Below are positions 44,452-53,869 of a stretch of 64,000 nucleotides of DNA, one piece after another. The position numbers and the translations under genes are program-made. Positions within the stretch are counted from its first letter, which is position 1. The number at the start of each line of letters is the position of its first letter. The DNA is from Bacillota bacterium. GTDB lineage: Bacteria > Bacillota > Sulfobacillia > JAJYWN01. The stretch lies in assembly GCA_021791495.1 (NCBI GenBank), contig JAJYWN010000008.1, positions 34,307-98,306 on the forward strand, given 5' to 3'. A model generated the notes under the pieces. That model was given only the letters and a program-made list of their open reading frames with translations. It ran no database searches and had not been told where the DNA came from.

Positions 44452-45392
44452 CCAGCGCACCTTGGGAAGACGGAAGCGATGGGCGGGAAGAACGGGGTGG
44501 GCGTGAGCGCGACCGTCAAGGGAGGTCCCACGGCTCCCGGCGCGGCGGTGGTCTGCCGCGCGGCGGGGACAGTCTGGCCGAGAGGAGCGCCATCGGTCTG
44601 CTCTGGGCGGCGGCCATCTCGGCCGTGGCGGTGCTGGGGTTCATCGTCGTCTACGTCCTTTGGCACGGATTGCCCCAGTTGACTCCGGAGTTCCTCCTCC
44701 AATCCCCCTCGGCCATGGGCCGAGAGGGCGGCATTCTCCCGACCATCATCGGTACTGTGGCCGTCACCGCGGTCGGGCTCATCATTGCCATCCCGCTGGG
44801 TGTAGGTACGGCTATATACCTCACCGAATATACGCGGAGCGAAGCCGTCACGGCCATCATCCGTTTCGGCGCTGAATGTCTGGCCGGGATACCTTCCATT
44901 ATCTTCGGCCTTTTCGGCTTCCTTTTCTTCGTGATCTACCTGAAGATGGGCTGGTCGCTGCTGTCGGGCGGGTTGACCCTGGCGGCCATGGTTTTGCCGA
45001 CCATCATCCGCACCACGGAAGAGGCCATCAAAGCGGTGCCTTTGTCCCATCGCGAAGTCAGCCTGTCGCTGGGCGCCACCCGGTGGCAGACCGTAACTAG
45101 GGCGGTGTTACCCACCGCCATGCCGGGCATCATTACGGGGGTTATGTTAAGCATCGGGCGCGCCGTGGGTGAGACCGCCGCGGTTATCTTCACCGCCGGG
45201 TCGTCGCTGCGGCTGCCGACATCCATTTTCTCGCCGGTCCGTACCATGTCGGTGCACTTCTACATCCTGGCCCGAGAGGGCATCTCGATGCCGCGGGCCT
45301 ACGGCACCGCCGCCGTGCTGGTGCTCCTGATTCTTGCCATTAACTTCGCAGCCTACTGGGCCATGAACCGGTTCGTGGCCCGGCGGACTTAG
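44448..45392 (+). CDS. pstA: Phosphate ABC transporter permease PstA
   Basis: AGIPSIIFGLFGFLFF, REVSLSLGATRWQTVTRAVLPTAMPGIITGVMLSIGRAVGETAAVIFTAGS. Confidence 0.93.
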   Translation: MTSAPWEDGSDGREERGGRERDRQGRSHGSRRGGGLPRGGDSLAERSAIGLLWAAAISAVAVLGFIVVYVLWHGLPQLTPEFLLQSPSAMGREGGILPTIIGTVAVTAVGLIIAIPLGVGTAIYLTEYTRSEAVTAIIRFGAECLAGIPSIIFGLFGFLFFVIYLKMGWSLLSGGLTLAAMVLPTIIRTTEEAIKAVPLSHREVSLSLGATRWQTVTRAVLPTAMPGIITGVMLSIGRAVGETAAVIFTAGSSLRLPTSIFSPVRTMSVHFYILAREGISMPRAYGTAAVLVLLILAINFAAYWAMNRFVARRT

Positions 45393-45420
45393 GACTTAGA
45401 ATAGAGGGAGGAGGTGCGCA

Positions 45421-46221
45421 ATGGCAACCGAGGCTTCAGCCTCCGCTTCGGCTGCGCCGGCGGAAGACGATGTGAAGATCCGCATCCGTAACCTGAGCGT
45501 CAACTACCGCGATCTGGCGGCCCTGAAGGACGTGTCTCTGGACATCCGGAGGAACGACCTGCTCACCATCATGGGCCCCACCGCCAGCGGCAAGACCACG
45601 CTCTTGCGCACCATCAACCGGCTGAACGACATCTACCCATACGCCAAGGCCACGGGGAGCCTCACCATCGATGGGCTGGAGGTCTACGACCCGGCGGTTT
45701 CGGCTTCGTGGCTCCGCAAGGTGGTGGGGATGGTCTTCGCTCTGCCGATCCCGTTGCCCATGTCCATCTACGACAATGTAGCCTACGGTCCGCGGCTTTA
45801 CGGGCGCCCCAGCCGCCGACAGCTGGACGAGATCGTCGAGCGGAGCCTGCGCGGCGCCGCCCTCTGGGATGAGGTGAAAGACCGTCTCTCCGACCTGGGG
45901 CATCACCTTTCGGGCGGGCAGCAGCAGCGTCTGTGCCTGGCTCGGACCCTGGCGGTGGAGCCGGAGATCATCCTCCTCGATGAGCCCTGTTCCGGCCTGG
46001 ACCCCATCTCGACCCTGCGCATCGAGGAACTCCTCCACGACCTGGTGGCGAAATACACGGTCGTGCTGGTAACCCATAACCCGCAGCAGGCCGCGCGCGT
46101 CGGCGGCGACGTCGCCGTCTTCTACCTTGGAGAACTGGTAGAGATGGGCCCGGCGGAACGCATCTTCACGAGCCCAAAGGACCGGCGCACTGAGTCTTTC
46201 ATTTCGGGCCGCATCGGCTAG
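45421..46221 (+). CDS. pstB: Phosphate ABC transporter ATPase PstB, copy 1 (Q-loop Gln replaced)
   Basis: [54 protein letters not shown]. Confidence 0.92.
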   Translation: MATEASASASAAPAEDDVKIRIRNLSVNYRDLAALKDVSLDIRRNDLLTIMGPTASGKTTLLRTINRLNDIYPYAKATGSLTIDGLEVYDPAVSASWLRKVVGMVFALPIPLPMSIYDNVAYGPRLYGRPSRRQLDEIVERSLRGAALWDEVKDRLSDLGHHLSGGQQQRLCLARTLAVEPEIILLDEPCSGLDPISTLRIEELLHDLVAKYTVVLVTHNPQQAARVGGDVAVFYLGELVEMGPAERIFTSPKDRRTESFISGRIG

Positions 46222-46277
46222 AAGAGTGATGGTGTAAGTAGCGGTGCGGCAAGAGGCGGACTTCAGATTGTGAAAGG

Positions 46278-47090
46278 GTGGTGAGAAAACTGGTGGCGGA
46301 GTTTGGCATCGTCGAAGAGTACGACCCGTTAGAAATGAAAATGGAAGTCCGCAACGTGGACCTATTCTACGGCCAGCACCAGGCCTTAAAAGGCATCACC
46401 CTTCCTTTCCGTGAACAGCGGATTACCGCCATCATCGGGCCTTCCGGCTGCGGCAAGTCGACGCTGTTGCGCTGCCTGAACCGTATGAACGATACCATCG
46501 AGGGGACCCGAGTCACCGGCCACATCACCTTGGACGGCGACGACATCTACGCTCCGGGCACCGATGTGCGGGCCCTGCGCCGCCGGGTGGGCATGGTCTT
46601 CCAGCGCCCCAACCCTTTCCCGCTATCCATCTTTGATAACATCGCTTACGGCCCGAAAGTTAACGGGCTGAAAGACAAGGAGCGGCTCCGCCACATCGTC
46701 CGGACGAGTCTGGAGGGGGCGGGGCTGTGGGACGACCTGAAAGACCGGCTGGACGGCGCGGCGCTGGATCTCTCGCTGGGGCTGCAACAGCAGCTATGCG
46801 TGGCCCGCTTACTGGCCACCAAGCCGGAGGTCATCCTCCTGGACGAGCCGTGCTCGGCCTTAGACCCCATTTCGACCCTGCACATCGAGGAACTCATGCG
46901 CGAATTGTCCACTCAGTACACGGTGGTCATCGTCACCCACAACATGCAGCAGGCCGCCCGCGCCTCGGACTACACGGCCTTCATGTTGGCCGGCGAACTT
47001 ATCGAGTACGGGACCACCGCCAAGATCTTCACCGACCCCGACAGCGAACGGACCGAGGCTTACGTCACGGGGAAGCTGCACCGCACCTAG
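46278..47090 (+). CDS. pstB: Phosphate ABC transporter ATPase PstB, copy 2 (degenerate signature)
   Basis: [54 protein letters not shown]. Confidence 0.92.
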   Translation: MVRKLVAEFGIVEEYDPLEMKMEVRNVDLFYGQHQALKGITLPFREQRITAIIGPSGCGKSTLLRCLNRMNDTIEGTRVTGHITLDGDDIYAPGTDVRALRRRVGMVFQRPNPFPLSIFDNIAYGPKVNGLKDKERLRHIVRTSLEGAGLWDDLKDRLDGAALDLSLGLQQQLCVARLLATKPEVILLDEPCSALDPISTLHIEELMRELSTQYTVVIVTHNMQQAARASDYTAFMLAGELIEYGTTAKIFTDPDSERTEAYVTGKLHRT

Positions 47091-47138
47091 TCGGCCCACC
47101 GCCCCAGCGGCACGGGGAAGACCGCGTCGCCCGGGACT

Positions 47139-48260
47139 TTACCGGCCCATGATCAAGGTGAACACGGCTGCCGCCGCGATGGGGGAGGCCAATTGGCCGG
47201 CGACATTGGCGGCCATGGCATGCATGATGAGGAAGTTGTTCGGGTTCTCCTTGCGGCCCATCATGTGAGAAACGCGGGCCGCCATGGGCATGGCGGAGAT
47301 GCCCGCTGAGCCGATGAGCGGATTGACCTTTCCACCGGTCACACGATACATGACCTTGCCCATCAGGACTCCAGCCGCCGACCCCCCGATAAAGGCAGCC
47401 AGGCCCAGGGCCAGAATCCCCAAGGTCTGTTTGGTGAGGAAGATGTTCGCCTGCATCGTGGCCCCGACCGAAATGCCCAGGAGCGCGCTGACGATGTTGG
47501 CGAACCCTTCCTGGAGCGTACGCGAAAGCCGGTCCACCACTGCCGCCTCACGGATCAGGTTTCCCAACATCAGGGTCCCGGTCAGGGGGACGGCCGAGGG
47601 GACCGCCAGTGCCGTGAGGATGGTTACGATAATGGGGAAGGCGATGCGCTCGGCCTTGGAGACTTCGCGCCACTGGCGCATCACCACCGAGCGCTCCTGT
47701 TTCGTCGTGAGGAACTTCATGATGGGTGGTTGGATGATGGGTACCAGTGACATGTAGGAGTACGCCGCCACGGCGACGGGGCCCAGCAAGTGCGGAGCCA
47801 GCTTCTGCGTCATGAAAATGGCTGTGGGGCCGTCGGCGGCCCCGATGATGCCGATGGAGCCGGCTTCTTTCAGGTTAAACCCCAGTCCCAGGGCGATAAG
47901 GAAGGTCGAAAAGATGCCGATCTGCCCGGCCGCGCCCAAGAGCATGAGGCTGGGGTTGGCCAAAAGTGGGCCGAAGTCGATCATGGCGCCGACGCCCAGG
48001 AAGACCAGGGCGGGGTAGAGATCATATTCCAGGCCGAAGTTCAGGATTTTCAGCAGGCCCGTGCCTTCCAGGAGGCCAGTGTTGGGGAGGTTCGCCAGAA
48101 TGCAGCCAAACCCGATAGGAACCAGAAGGAGCGGCTCGTACTCTTTCGTAATGGCGATAATGATGAGGCCGATGCCGATAGCGAGCATGACGATGTGACC
48201 GGCGGAAAGACTGGCGAAACCGGTGCTCTGGGCGAGAACGAGTAGTTTGTCTAGTAGCAC
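47139..48260 (-). CDS. Na+-transporting carboxylate decarboxylase beta subunit (OadB/GcdB/MmdB family)
   Basis: FGLEYDLYPALVFLGVGAMIDFGPLLANP, GSIGIIGAADGPTAIFMTQKLAP, VAAYSYMSLVPIIQPPIMK, NPLIGSAGISAMPMAARVS, NNFLIMHAMAANVAGQLASPIAAA. Confidence 0.95.
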   Translation of the reverse strand: MLLDKLLVLAQSTGFASLSAGHIVMLAIGIGLIIIAITKEYEPLLLVPIGFGCILANLPNTGLLEGTGLLKILNFGLEYDLYPALVFLGVGAMIDFGPLLANPSLMLLGAAGQIGIFSTFLIALGLGFNLKEAGSIGIIGAADGPTAIFMTQKLAPHLLGPVAVAAYSYMSLVPIIQPPIMKFLTTKQERSVVMRQWREVSKAERIAFPIIVTILTALAVPSAVPLTGTLMLGNLIREAAVVDRLSRTLQEGFANIVSALLGISVGATMQANIFLTKQTLGILALGLAAFIGGSAAGVLMGKVMYRVTGGKVNPLIGSAGISAMPMAARVSHMMGRKENPNNFLIMHAMAANVAGQLASPIAAAAVFTLIMGR

Positions 48261-48435
48261 GGTGGTTTACCGCCTCCATAGGGTTATTGCATATAGCAGC
48301 TTTCCGGTTGTTCTGATTATAGCAAGACACAGTGGGACTAGCCACCAAAAGTCGCAATATTTCACGTGAAATCTACTCTCATCGATGTCTGCGGCGGTCC
48401 GCAGTAACGGTGGCGACCGGGGGGACTAACGCAAG

Positions 48436-49110
48436 ATGGAAACGAGGGCGCGACCTACCAGAATCTACGTGGTTCGGCACGGGGAAACCGCCTGGAACAG
48501 GGATAACCTGTTCCGCGGTCGGGCCGACGTGCCGTTGAACGAAAAGGGTCGGATGCAGGTAGACGCCTTGGGCCGGCGCTTGGGCGCGATTCGGCTGGCA
48601 GCCGTCTACAGCAGCCCCCTGGGGCGGGCCCGCCAAACAGCCGAGGCCATCCGGCGACACCAGTGGGCAGGCGTGGGGGCGCCGCCGCCACTCATCGTGG
48701 AGCAAGCTTTCTCCGACCCCGATGTGGGGGTTTTGGAGGGTCTGGATGTGGAGGAGGCCCGGGAGCGGTATCCCGACTTCTTCCGCATCTGGAGAGACGA
48801 GCCGCAACGCTGCCACTTCCCTGGAGGGGATGGCCTTCCCGACGTCCTGCGGCGCTCGGCCGAGGCTCTGGACGGGGTCGTGCGCGCGCATCCGGGCGAA
48901 GCCGTGGCCATCGCCACGCACCGCGTCATCTGCAAGATGCTGGTGTTAACGGCTCTGGGCTTGGGGCTTGAGTCCTTCTGGCGCCTGGGGCAGCAGACCG
49001 CCTGCCTGAACATCATCGAGGGAGTCCCCGGGGCGCTGGGCACGGTGTTGGTCAACGACACGTGTCATCTTAAGGAGGAGGGGCTGGCTCCCCTGCGGAC
49101 AGATTTCTGA
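48436..49110 (+). CDS. Histidine phosphatase family protein (phosphoglycerate mutase-like)
   Basis: IYVVRHGETAWNRDNLFRGRADVPLNEKG, YSSPLGRARQTAEAI, VAIATHRVICKMLVL. Confidence 0.92.
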   Translation: METRARPTRIYVVRHGETAWNRDNLFRGRADVPLNEKGRMQVDALGRRLGAIRLAAVYSSPLGRARQTAEAIRRHQWAGVGAPPPLIVEQAFSDPDVGVLEGLDVEEARERYPDFFRIWRDEPQRCHFPGGDGLPDVLRRSAEALDGVVRAHPGEAVAIATHRVICKMLVLTALGLGLESFWRLGQQTACLNIIEGVPGALGTVLVNDTCHLKEEGLAPLRTDF

Positions 49111-49119
49111 AGTGAGCGC

Positions 49120-49674
49120 CTAGAGAAGCTTCCGCCAAGGGTCGTTCAGGCTTTCCCGCCGCCGCTCGCTCTGCCATCTCAGGTCCGCCAGAATCAGCGG
49201 GTCGCGGGCGAGCCGGCGGTAGACATCGCGGCACCCCCGCACGAACTCGGGGTCCAACTGGTCCAGGCGGGCCCGGCGCGCTAAGGGGCACATGATGGCG
49301 GCGTCCGTGTCTAGGGCCACGTCGATCTCGTATCCGTCCCCGTTCCCAGACGCGGCAATCTCGGCGGCCAATGGAAACAGCCGGCAGGCCAAGGGGCGGC
49401 GGTCCCGCGGGCAGGTCCCGCGGCAAATGAGGAAGGCGACGGCCGGTATCTTGCCTTCCCAGTCCGGGCAGAACTCCCTTTCGTCGGTTCGGTGCCACTC
49501 CAGGTCATACCAGTCCTCGCCGCCAGGGAAGAAAACCTGCTCTCCGGGGTACAGATACATCCCGGCCTTCTCTTCCAGGCCCCGGCAGCAAATCCTATTA
49601 CACAGGGCACCGCAGTCTCGCTTCAGCGGGGTGACCTGGTTCAGGCGGTCATAGGCCCAACGGTAATCGTCCAT
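49120..49674 (-). CDS. YkgJ-like cysteine-cluster protein
   Basis: CGALCNRICCRG...CPDW...CRGTCPRDRRPLACRLFPL; ATG at 49674 inferred. Confidence 0.65.
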   Translation of the reverse strand: MDDYRWAYDRLNQVTPLKRDCGALCNRICCRGLEEKAGMYLYPGEQVFFPGGEDWYDLEWHRTDEREFCPDWEGKIPAVAFLICRGTCPRDRRPLACRLFPLAAEIAASGNGDGYEIDVALDTDAAIMCPLARRARLDQLDPEFVRGCRDVYRRLARDPLILADLRWQSERRRESLNDPWRKLL

Positions 49675-49779
49675 ACCCACACTATAATAAAAGGAAGGCC
49701 GCGGCGTATCAAGAAGGAGAGACACCCGCGAAGACCTTGGAGCCGGAGGCTCCAAGGCAGGGGAGTGTGACACCAATCG

Positions 49780-50703
49780 ATGGCCGGACTGATCAAGGAA
49801 GAGGTTCTGAACGAACTCCGCTCGCTGTTGGGACCGGACCGCGTCCTGGAGAACGAGCCCATGGCCAGACATACCTCCTTCCACCTGGGCGGTCCGGCCG
49901 ACGCCGTCGTCCTGCCGCACGGCCTGGATGAACTCCGCCAGGTCCTTTCCTTGGCCTCACGCAGGCAGGTTCCCGTCTTCGTCCTGGGTAAGGGCACGAA
50001 CCTGATCGTGCGCGACAAAGGCATCAGGGGTCTGGTCATCAAGATGGCTGGTGGTTTCGATGAGCTGCGTTTCCAAGGGCCTTCGGTCTGGGCGGGAGCC
50101 GGGCTGTCCCTGGCCGAGCTGTCCACCGCCTGTGCCGAGAGGGCCTTGAGCGGACTGGAGTTCGCCCAGGGTATACCAGGCACGGTGGGCGGCGCGGTGG
50201 TGATGAACGCCGGCGCTTATGACGGAGAAATGGCCAAGGTGGTCAGGACGGTCGAGTTCGTGTGGTATGACGGAAGGGTGGAAACCTATGGACGCCAAGC
50301 CATGGAGTTTGGCTACCGCGTTTCCGCGCTTCAGGACCGGCCTGTGATCGTAACGCGCATCGAAATGGGGCTTAGGCAAGGTGACCGGAAGACTATCATC
50401 GCCCTCATGGCCGACCTCGCCGAACGGCGCCGGCAGCGCCAGCCACTGGATATTCCCAGCGCCGGTAGTGTTTTCCGCCGTCCACCCGGGCACTTCGCCG
50501 GCACGCTCATTCAGGACGCCGGTATGCAGGGAGCACGGGTGGGGGGCGCCACCGTATCCTTGAAACACGCAGGTTTCATCGTGAACGAGGGTGGGGCCAC
50601 GGCTTCCGACGTGCTGGCGCTCATCGAACTGGTTCAGGAAAAGGTGAAAGAGCGGTCTGGTGTCGAATTGCAGGCGGAGGTGAAAGTGGTCGGCGAGAAG
50701 TGA
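49780..50703 (+). CDS. murB: UDP-N-acetylenolpyruvoylglucosamine reductase
   Basis: RHTSFHLGGPADAVVLP, VLGKGTNLIVRDKGIRGLVI, GIPGTVGGAVVMNAGAYDGEM, SAGSVFRRPPGHFAGTLIQDAGMQGARVGGATVSLKHAGFIVN. Confidence 0.94.
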   Translation: MAGLIKEEVLNELRSLLGPDRVLENEPMARHTSFHLGGPADAVVLPHGLDELRQVLSLASRRQVPVFVLGKGTNLIVRDKGIRGLVIKMAGGFDELRFQGPSVWAGAGLSLAELSTACAERALSGLEFAQGIPGTVGGAVVMNAGAYDGEMAKVVRTVEFVWYDGRVETYGRQAMEFGYRVSALQDRPVIVTRIEMGLRQGDRKTIIALMADLAERRRQRQPLDIPSAGSVFRRPPGHFAGTLIQDAGMQGARVGGATVSLKHAGFIVNEGGATASDVLALIELVQEKVKERSGVELQAEVKVVGEK

Positions 50704-50726
50704 AGGTGAAGGGGAGGTAGCGTAAC

Positions 50727-51020
50727 ATGGATCCGGGTTTCTGGATCGCCGCTGTTATCGGATGTCTGGCGATATACTACTACCGGCAGACCCGCACTTG
50801 GGGCTACCTTTTCGTCGGCGCCGGACTCCTGGGTCTGACCCTGCAGGACTTCTATCCCGCCAGCTACACATTCATCCTGATGGTCCTCTTCTCCATCACC
50901 ACCGTCTACGGACTCTCGGGTATCGTCATGGACTACATCAATCGCCACAACACGGAAAGCCAGAATCGGGACGAAGCCCAGAAGAAGGCTACCAAGAAGA
51001 GCGGCAAGGGTGGCAATTAG
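50727..51020 (+). CDS. Small hypothetical membrane protein
   Basis: 97 aa, several hydrophobic segments, charged C-terminus. Confidence 0.6.
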   Translation: MDPGFWIAAVIGCLAIYYYRQTRTWGYLFVGAGLLGLTLQDFYPASYTFILMVLFSITTVYGLSGIVMDYINRHNTESQNRDEAQKKATKKSGKGGN

Positions 51021-51021
51021 G

Positions 51022-51798
51022 TCACCGAGTCGAGTCCGGCAAGTCCGCCCACAAGTCGTCGAGGTCGGCCGTGGGTGCACCCGAAGGCCCCTTATGCCAG
51101 TCCTCCGAGAGCAGATACCACTCCTCTTCCGCCAGACGCGCCACCGCTTCCCGGTCGGGAAACCATGGCCAAGGCTCCTGCTGGACCTGCGTTAGATGGC
51201 ACCGCAGGGCCGCTAGGCGACGCGCCCGGTAGTCATCCACGCCGCTTGCCAGCGCGGAAACCCTGATACGGGCCAGAGCGTACCCGGCGGCCGAAGGAAA
51301 CAGGCTGGCTACCAGGGGAGCCAGCTTGTGGGGGAAAGTGACGTAGTAGAAGCGATCGGGATGGTGCCCGGCCCGCGCCAAGGCTTCTTTCGCCAGGTAG
51401 TGCATGGCAACGTGATCGACATGCGGGGAAAGGCTGCCGTCGGGAGCAAAACCGACCACTACCTGGGGCCGCAAGGCGTCGATCAGAGCGGCAGCCGCTT
51501 CCACAGCTTTCGGCCGGGCGGGAGACGTGGCCACGCCTTTGTCGGGCAGGTCCAGGAAGACTAGTCTCTCTACGCCAAGCTCGCGACAAGCCGCCTCCAA
51601 TTCCCGGGCACGGACCTCGCCTAACTCCTCGGGTGTGCAGAAGGGCGGGCTACCCCGGCGGCGCCCGGCCTCACCACGGGTAGCGCAGGCCAGCCAGATA
51701 CGGGCACCTTCCGCGGCGTACCTGGCAATGGTGCCCCCGTGTCCGAAACTCTCATCATCCGGATGGGCGTAGAGAAACAGCATTCGTCGTTCCGTCAT
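51022..51798 (-). CDS. PIG-L/LmbE family deacetylase
   Basis: LFLYAHPDDESFGHGGTIARYAAEGARIWLACATRGEAG...RARELEAACRELGVERLVFLDLPDKG...PHVDHVAMH. Confidence 0.92.
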   Translation of the reverse strand: MTERRMLFLYAHPDDESFGHGGTIARYAAEGARIWLACATRGEAGRRRGSPPFCTPEELGEVRARELEAACRELGVERLVFLDLPDKGVATSPARPKAVEAAAALIDALRPQVVVGFAPDGSLSPHVDHVAMHYLAKEALARAGHHPDRFYYVTFPHKLAPLVASLFPSAAGYALARIRVSALASGVDDYRARRLAALRCHLTQVQQEPWPWFPDREAVARLAEEEWYLLSEDWHKGPSGAPTADLDDLWADLPDSTR

Positions 51799-51908
51799 AT
51801 GGCAACAGCTTCGGCACTCGCGCTGTTTCACCTGTTAGACCGCATATGGCAAAGTGGTGCCGTCACGCTGGGCGGGAGATCATTCTTATGACCTGGTATT
51901 ACCTGTTC

Positions 51909-51974
51909 TTGCTATTCTGGACTACTATTTGGTAGAATAGGCCTTAGCACGATGTACACAGTCTTGTGCACAAG
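51909..51974 (+). promoter_or_regulatory. Candidate promoter with overlapping operator-like palindromes
   Basis: TTGCTA-N18-TAGAAT; CTATTCT (51912-51918)/AGAATAG (51934-51940); CTTGTGCACAAG palindrome (51963-51974). Confidence 0.45.
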
Positions 51975-51988
51975 GGGGCACATCCGAT

Positions 51989-53332
51989 ATGAGTGAAAGC
52001 GCGAAGGCACCCAAGGTCCGCCCGGTAGATGATGAGGAAGAACTGGAGTCCGTCAGCCGCGCGGCTTCATTCAGTGGGGACTCGCGGGAGTATACCTTGG
52101 CCGACTTCTACGAACTGCCGGATAAAGATGTTTTCGCGAAAACCCGGCCCTTCGCCGCCTTTGTTGCCGATGCCCACCACCGCAAGCATTACCTCTACCG
52201 CCGCACCCTGCTGGGTCCCTGCGAAAACCGGACGCTGGTTCTGGACCCTTTCACTGGGCAAGAGCGCAGCATGATCATGATGGCCTCCAACAACTACCTC
52301 GGGTTGACCACTCACCCGAAGGTGGTGGAAGCCGGCCGTCGCGCCAACGACGAGTTCGGGGCGGGTTCCGGCGGCGTCCCCCTGCTGGCCGGCACATATA
52401 AGCTTCACCGGGAGTTGGAGAGGAAGCTGGCCGAACTCAAGGGGTGCGAGGATGCCGTGGTCTTCTCATCGGGCTACTCCTCGAATGTGGGTACCATTTC
52501 GGCGCTTCTCAGGAAAAACGACGCGGCCATCAATGACAAGCTGAACCACGCCAGTCTCATCGACGGATGCCGCTTCACCGGGGCGACACTCCGCGCGTTC
52601 AAACATAACGACATGAAGAGCCTGGAAAGGATTCTCCGGGAATCCGACAAGGAGTACGACGGCAAGCTGGTCATCGTGGACGGGGTCTTCTCCATGGACG
52701 GGGACATCGCCAACCTCCCGGAGATCGTGCCCCTGGCCCGCAGGTACAACGCCCGGGTGATGATCGATGAAGCCCATGCCACCGGCGTTATCGGGGACCA
52801 CGGCCGGGGCACCCCCGAACACCATCACATGGAAGGCCAAATCGACATCGTGGCCGGAACCCTTTCGAAGGCACTGGGTGGCGTGGGCGGCTTCATCGCC
52901 TCCTCGGCCGACGTCTGCAACTACATACGTACATACGCCCGCTCATATATGTTTTCCACCAGCCTGCCCCCGGCCGTTACCGCCAGCCTCATTGCTTCGG
53001 TGGAGGTCATCCAGACCCAGCCGGAGATCCGCCAGAGACTGTGGGAGAACATCAGGTATATGCATACCAGCTTGCGGACGCTCGGGTTCGACATCGGCCC
53101 GACCCAGACGGCCATCGTCCCTATCCTGGTTGGCGACGATTTGAAGCTGCGTGAGATGAGCCGGGAAATTCACGAAGCCGGGATCTTCCTGAACCCCGTC
53201 TACTTCCCGGCCGTGCCGAAACGCCTTAGCCGCCTGCGTCTGAGCCTTATGGCCACCCACACACGGGAGGACCTGGACACCACGCTGAATGTCCTGGAGA
53301 CTGTGGGCCGGAAGTATAACGTCATTCATTGA
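51989..53332 (+). CDS. PLP-dependent alpha-oxoamine synthase family (KBL/BioF/SPT-like)
   Basis: SNNYLGLTTHPKV, FGAGSGGVPLLAGTYKLHRELERKLAELKG, DKLNHASLIDGCR, DEAHATGVIGDHGRG, GTLSKALGGVGGF. Confidence 0.92.
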   Translation: MSESAKAPKVRPVDDEEELESVSRAASFSGDSREYTLADFYELPDKDVFAKTRPFAAFVADAHHRKHYLYRRTLLGPCENRTLVLDPFTGQERSMIMMASNNYLGLTTHPKVVEAGRRANDEFGAGSGGVPLLAGTYKLHRELERKLAELKGCEDAVVFSSGYSSNVGTISALLRKNDAAINDKLNHASLIDGCRFTGATLRAFKHNDMKSLERILRESDKEYDGKLVIVDGVFSMDGDIANLPEIVPLARRYNARVMIDEAHATGVIGDHGRGTPEHHHMEGQIDIVAGTLSKALGGVGGFIASSADVCNYIRTYARSYMFSTSLPPAVTASLIASVEVIQTQPEIRQRLWENIRYMHTSLRTLGFDIGPTQTAIVPILVGDDLKLREMSREIHEAGIFLNPVYFPAVPKRLSRLRLSLMATHTREDLDTTLNVLETVGRKYNVIH

Positions 53333-53344
53333 CCACGGCGGGGT

Positions 53345-53869
53345 CTATCGGAAGAACACGATACCCGCCAAGCCCGAAAGGCCCAGAACGATCAGCGGGT
53401 TTAGGCGCGTTAGCCGGAAGGCGGCCAGGGATGCCACCGCCAGAGCGGCGGCGCGCCAATCGGGGACGGCTGATTTGAAGACCGAGAACGCCGCCACCAC
53501 CAGCAGGGCAACCACCGCCGGACGGATGCCGGTCAGGAGAGACTGGAGAACGGCGACGTTACGGAACTTCAGGAATAGGTAGGCCAGCCCACCAACAATA
53601 AGAACCGACGGGAGAACCACCGCCGTGGTGGCGACGGCCGCCCCTGTAAAGCCATACACATCGCGACCTACATATGTCGCCATATTGATAGCGATGGGGC
53701 CCGGCGTTACCTGGGAGATGGCCACGATATCTACGAACTGGTGTGGCGTGATCCACCCGTGTGCGTCAATGACTTCCCGCTGAATCAGGGGGAGCATGGC
53801 GTATCCCCCGCCGAAGGCGAAGGCCCCGACTTTGAAGAAAGCGATGAAGAGCGCGATGAGGGTGCTCAT
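53345..53869 (-). CDS. Chromate transporter family (ChrA half)
   Basis: FFKVGAFAFGGGYAMLPLIQREVIDAHGWITPHQFVDIVAISQVTPGPIAINMATYVG. Confidence 0.92.
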   Translation of the reverse strand: MSTLIALFIAFFKVGAFAFGGGYAMLPLIQREVIDAHGWITPHQFVDIVAISQVTPGPIAINMATYVGRDVYGFTGAAVATTAVVLPSVLIVGGLAYLFLKFRNVAVLQSLLTGIRPAVVALLVVAAFSVFKSAVPDWRAAALAVASLAAFRLTRLNPLIVLGLSGLAGIVFFR

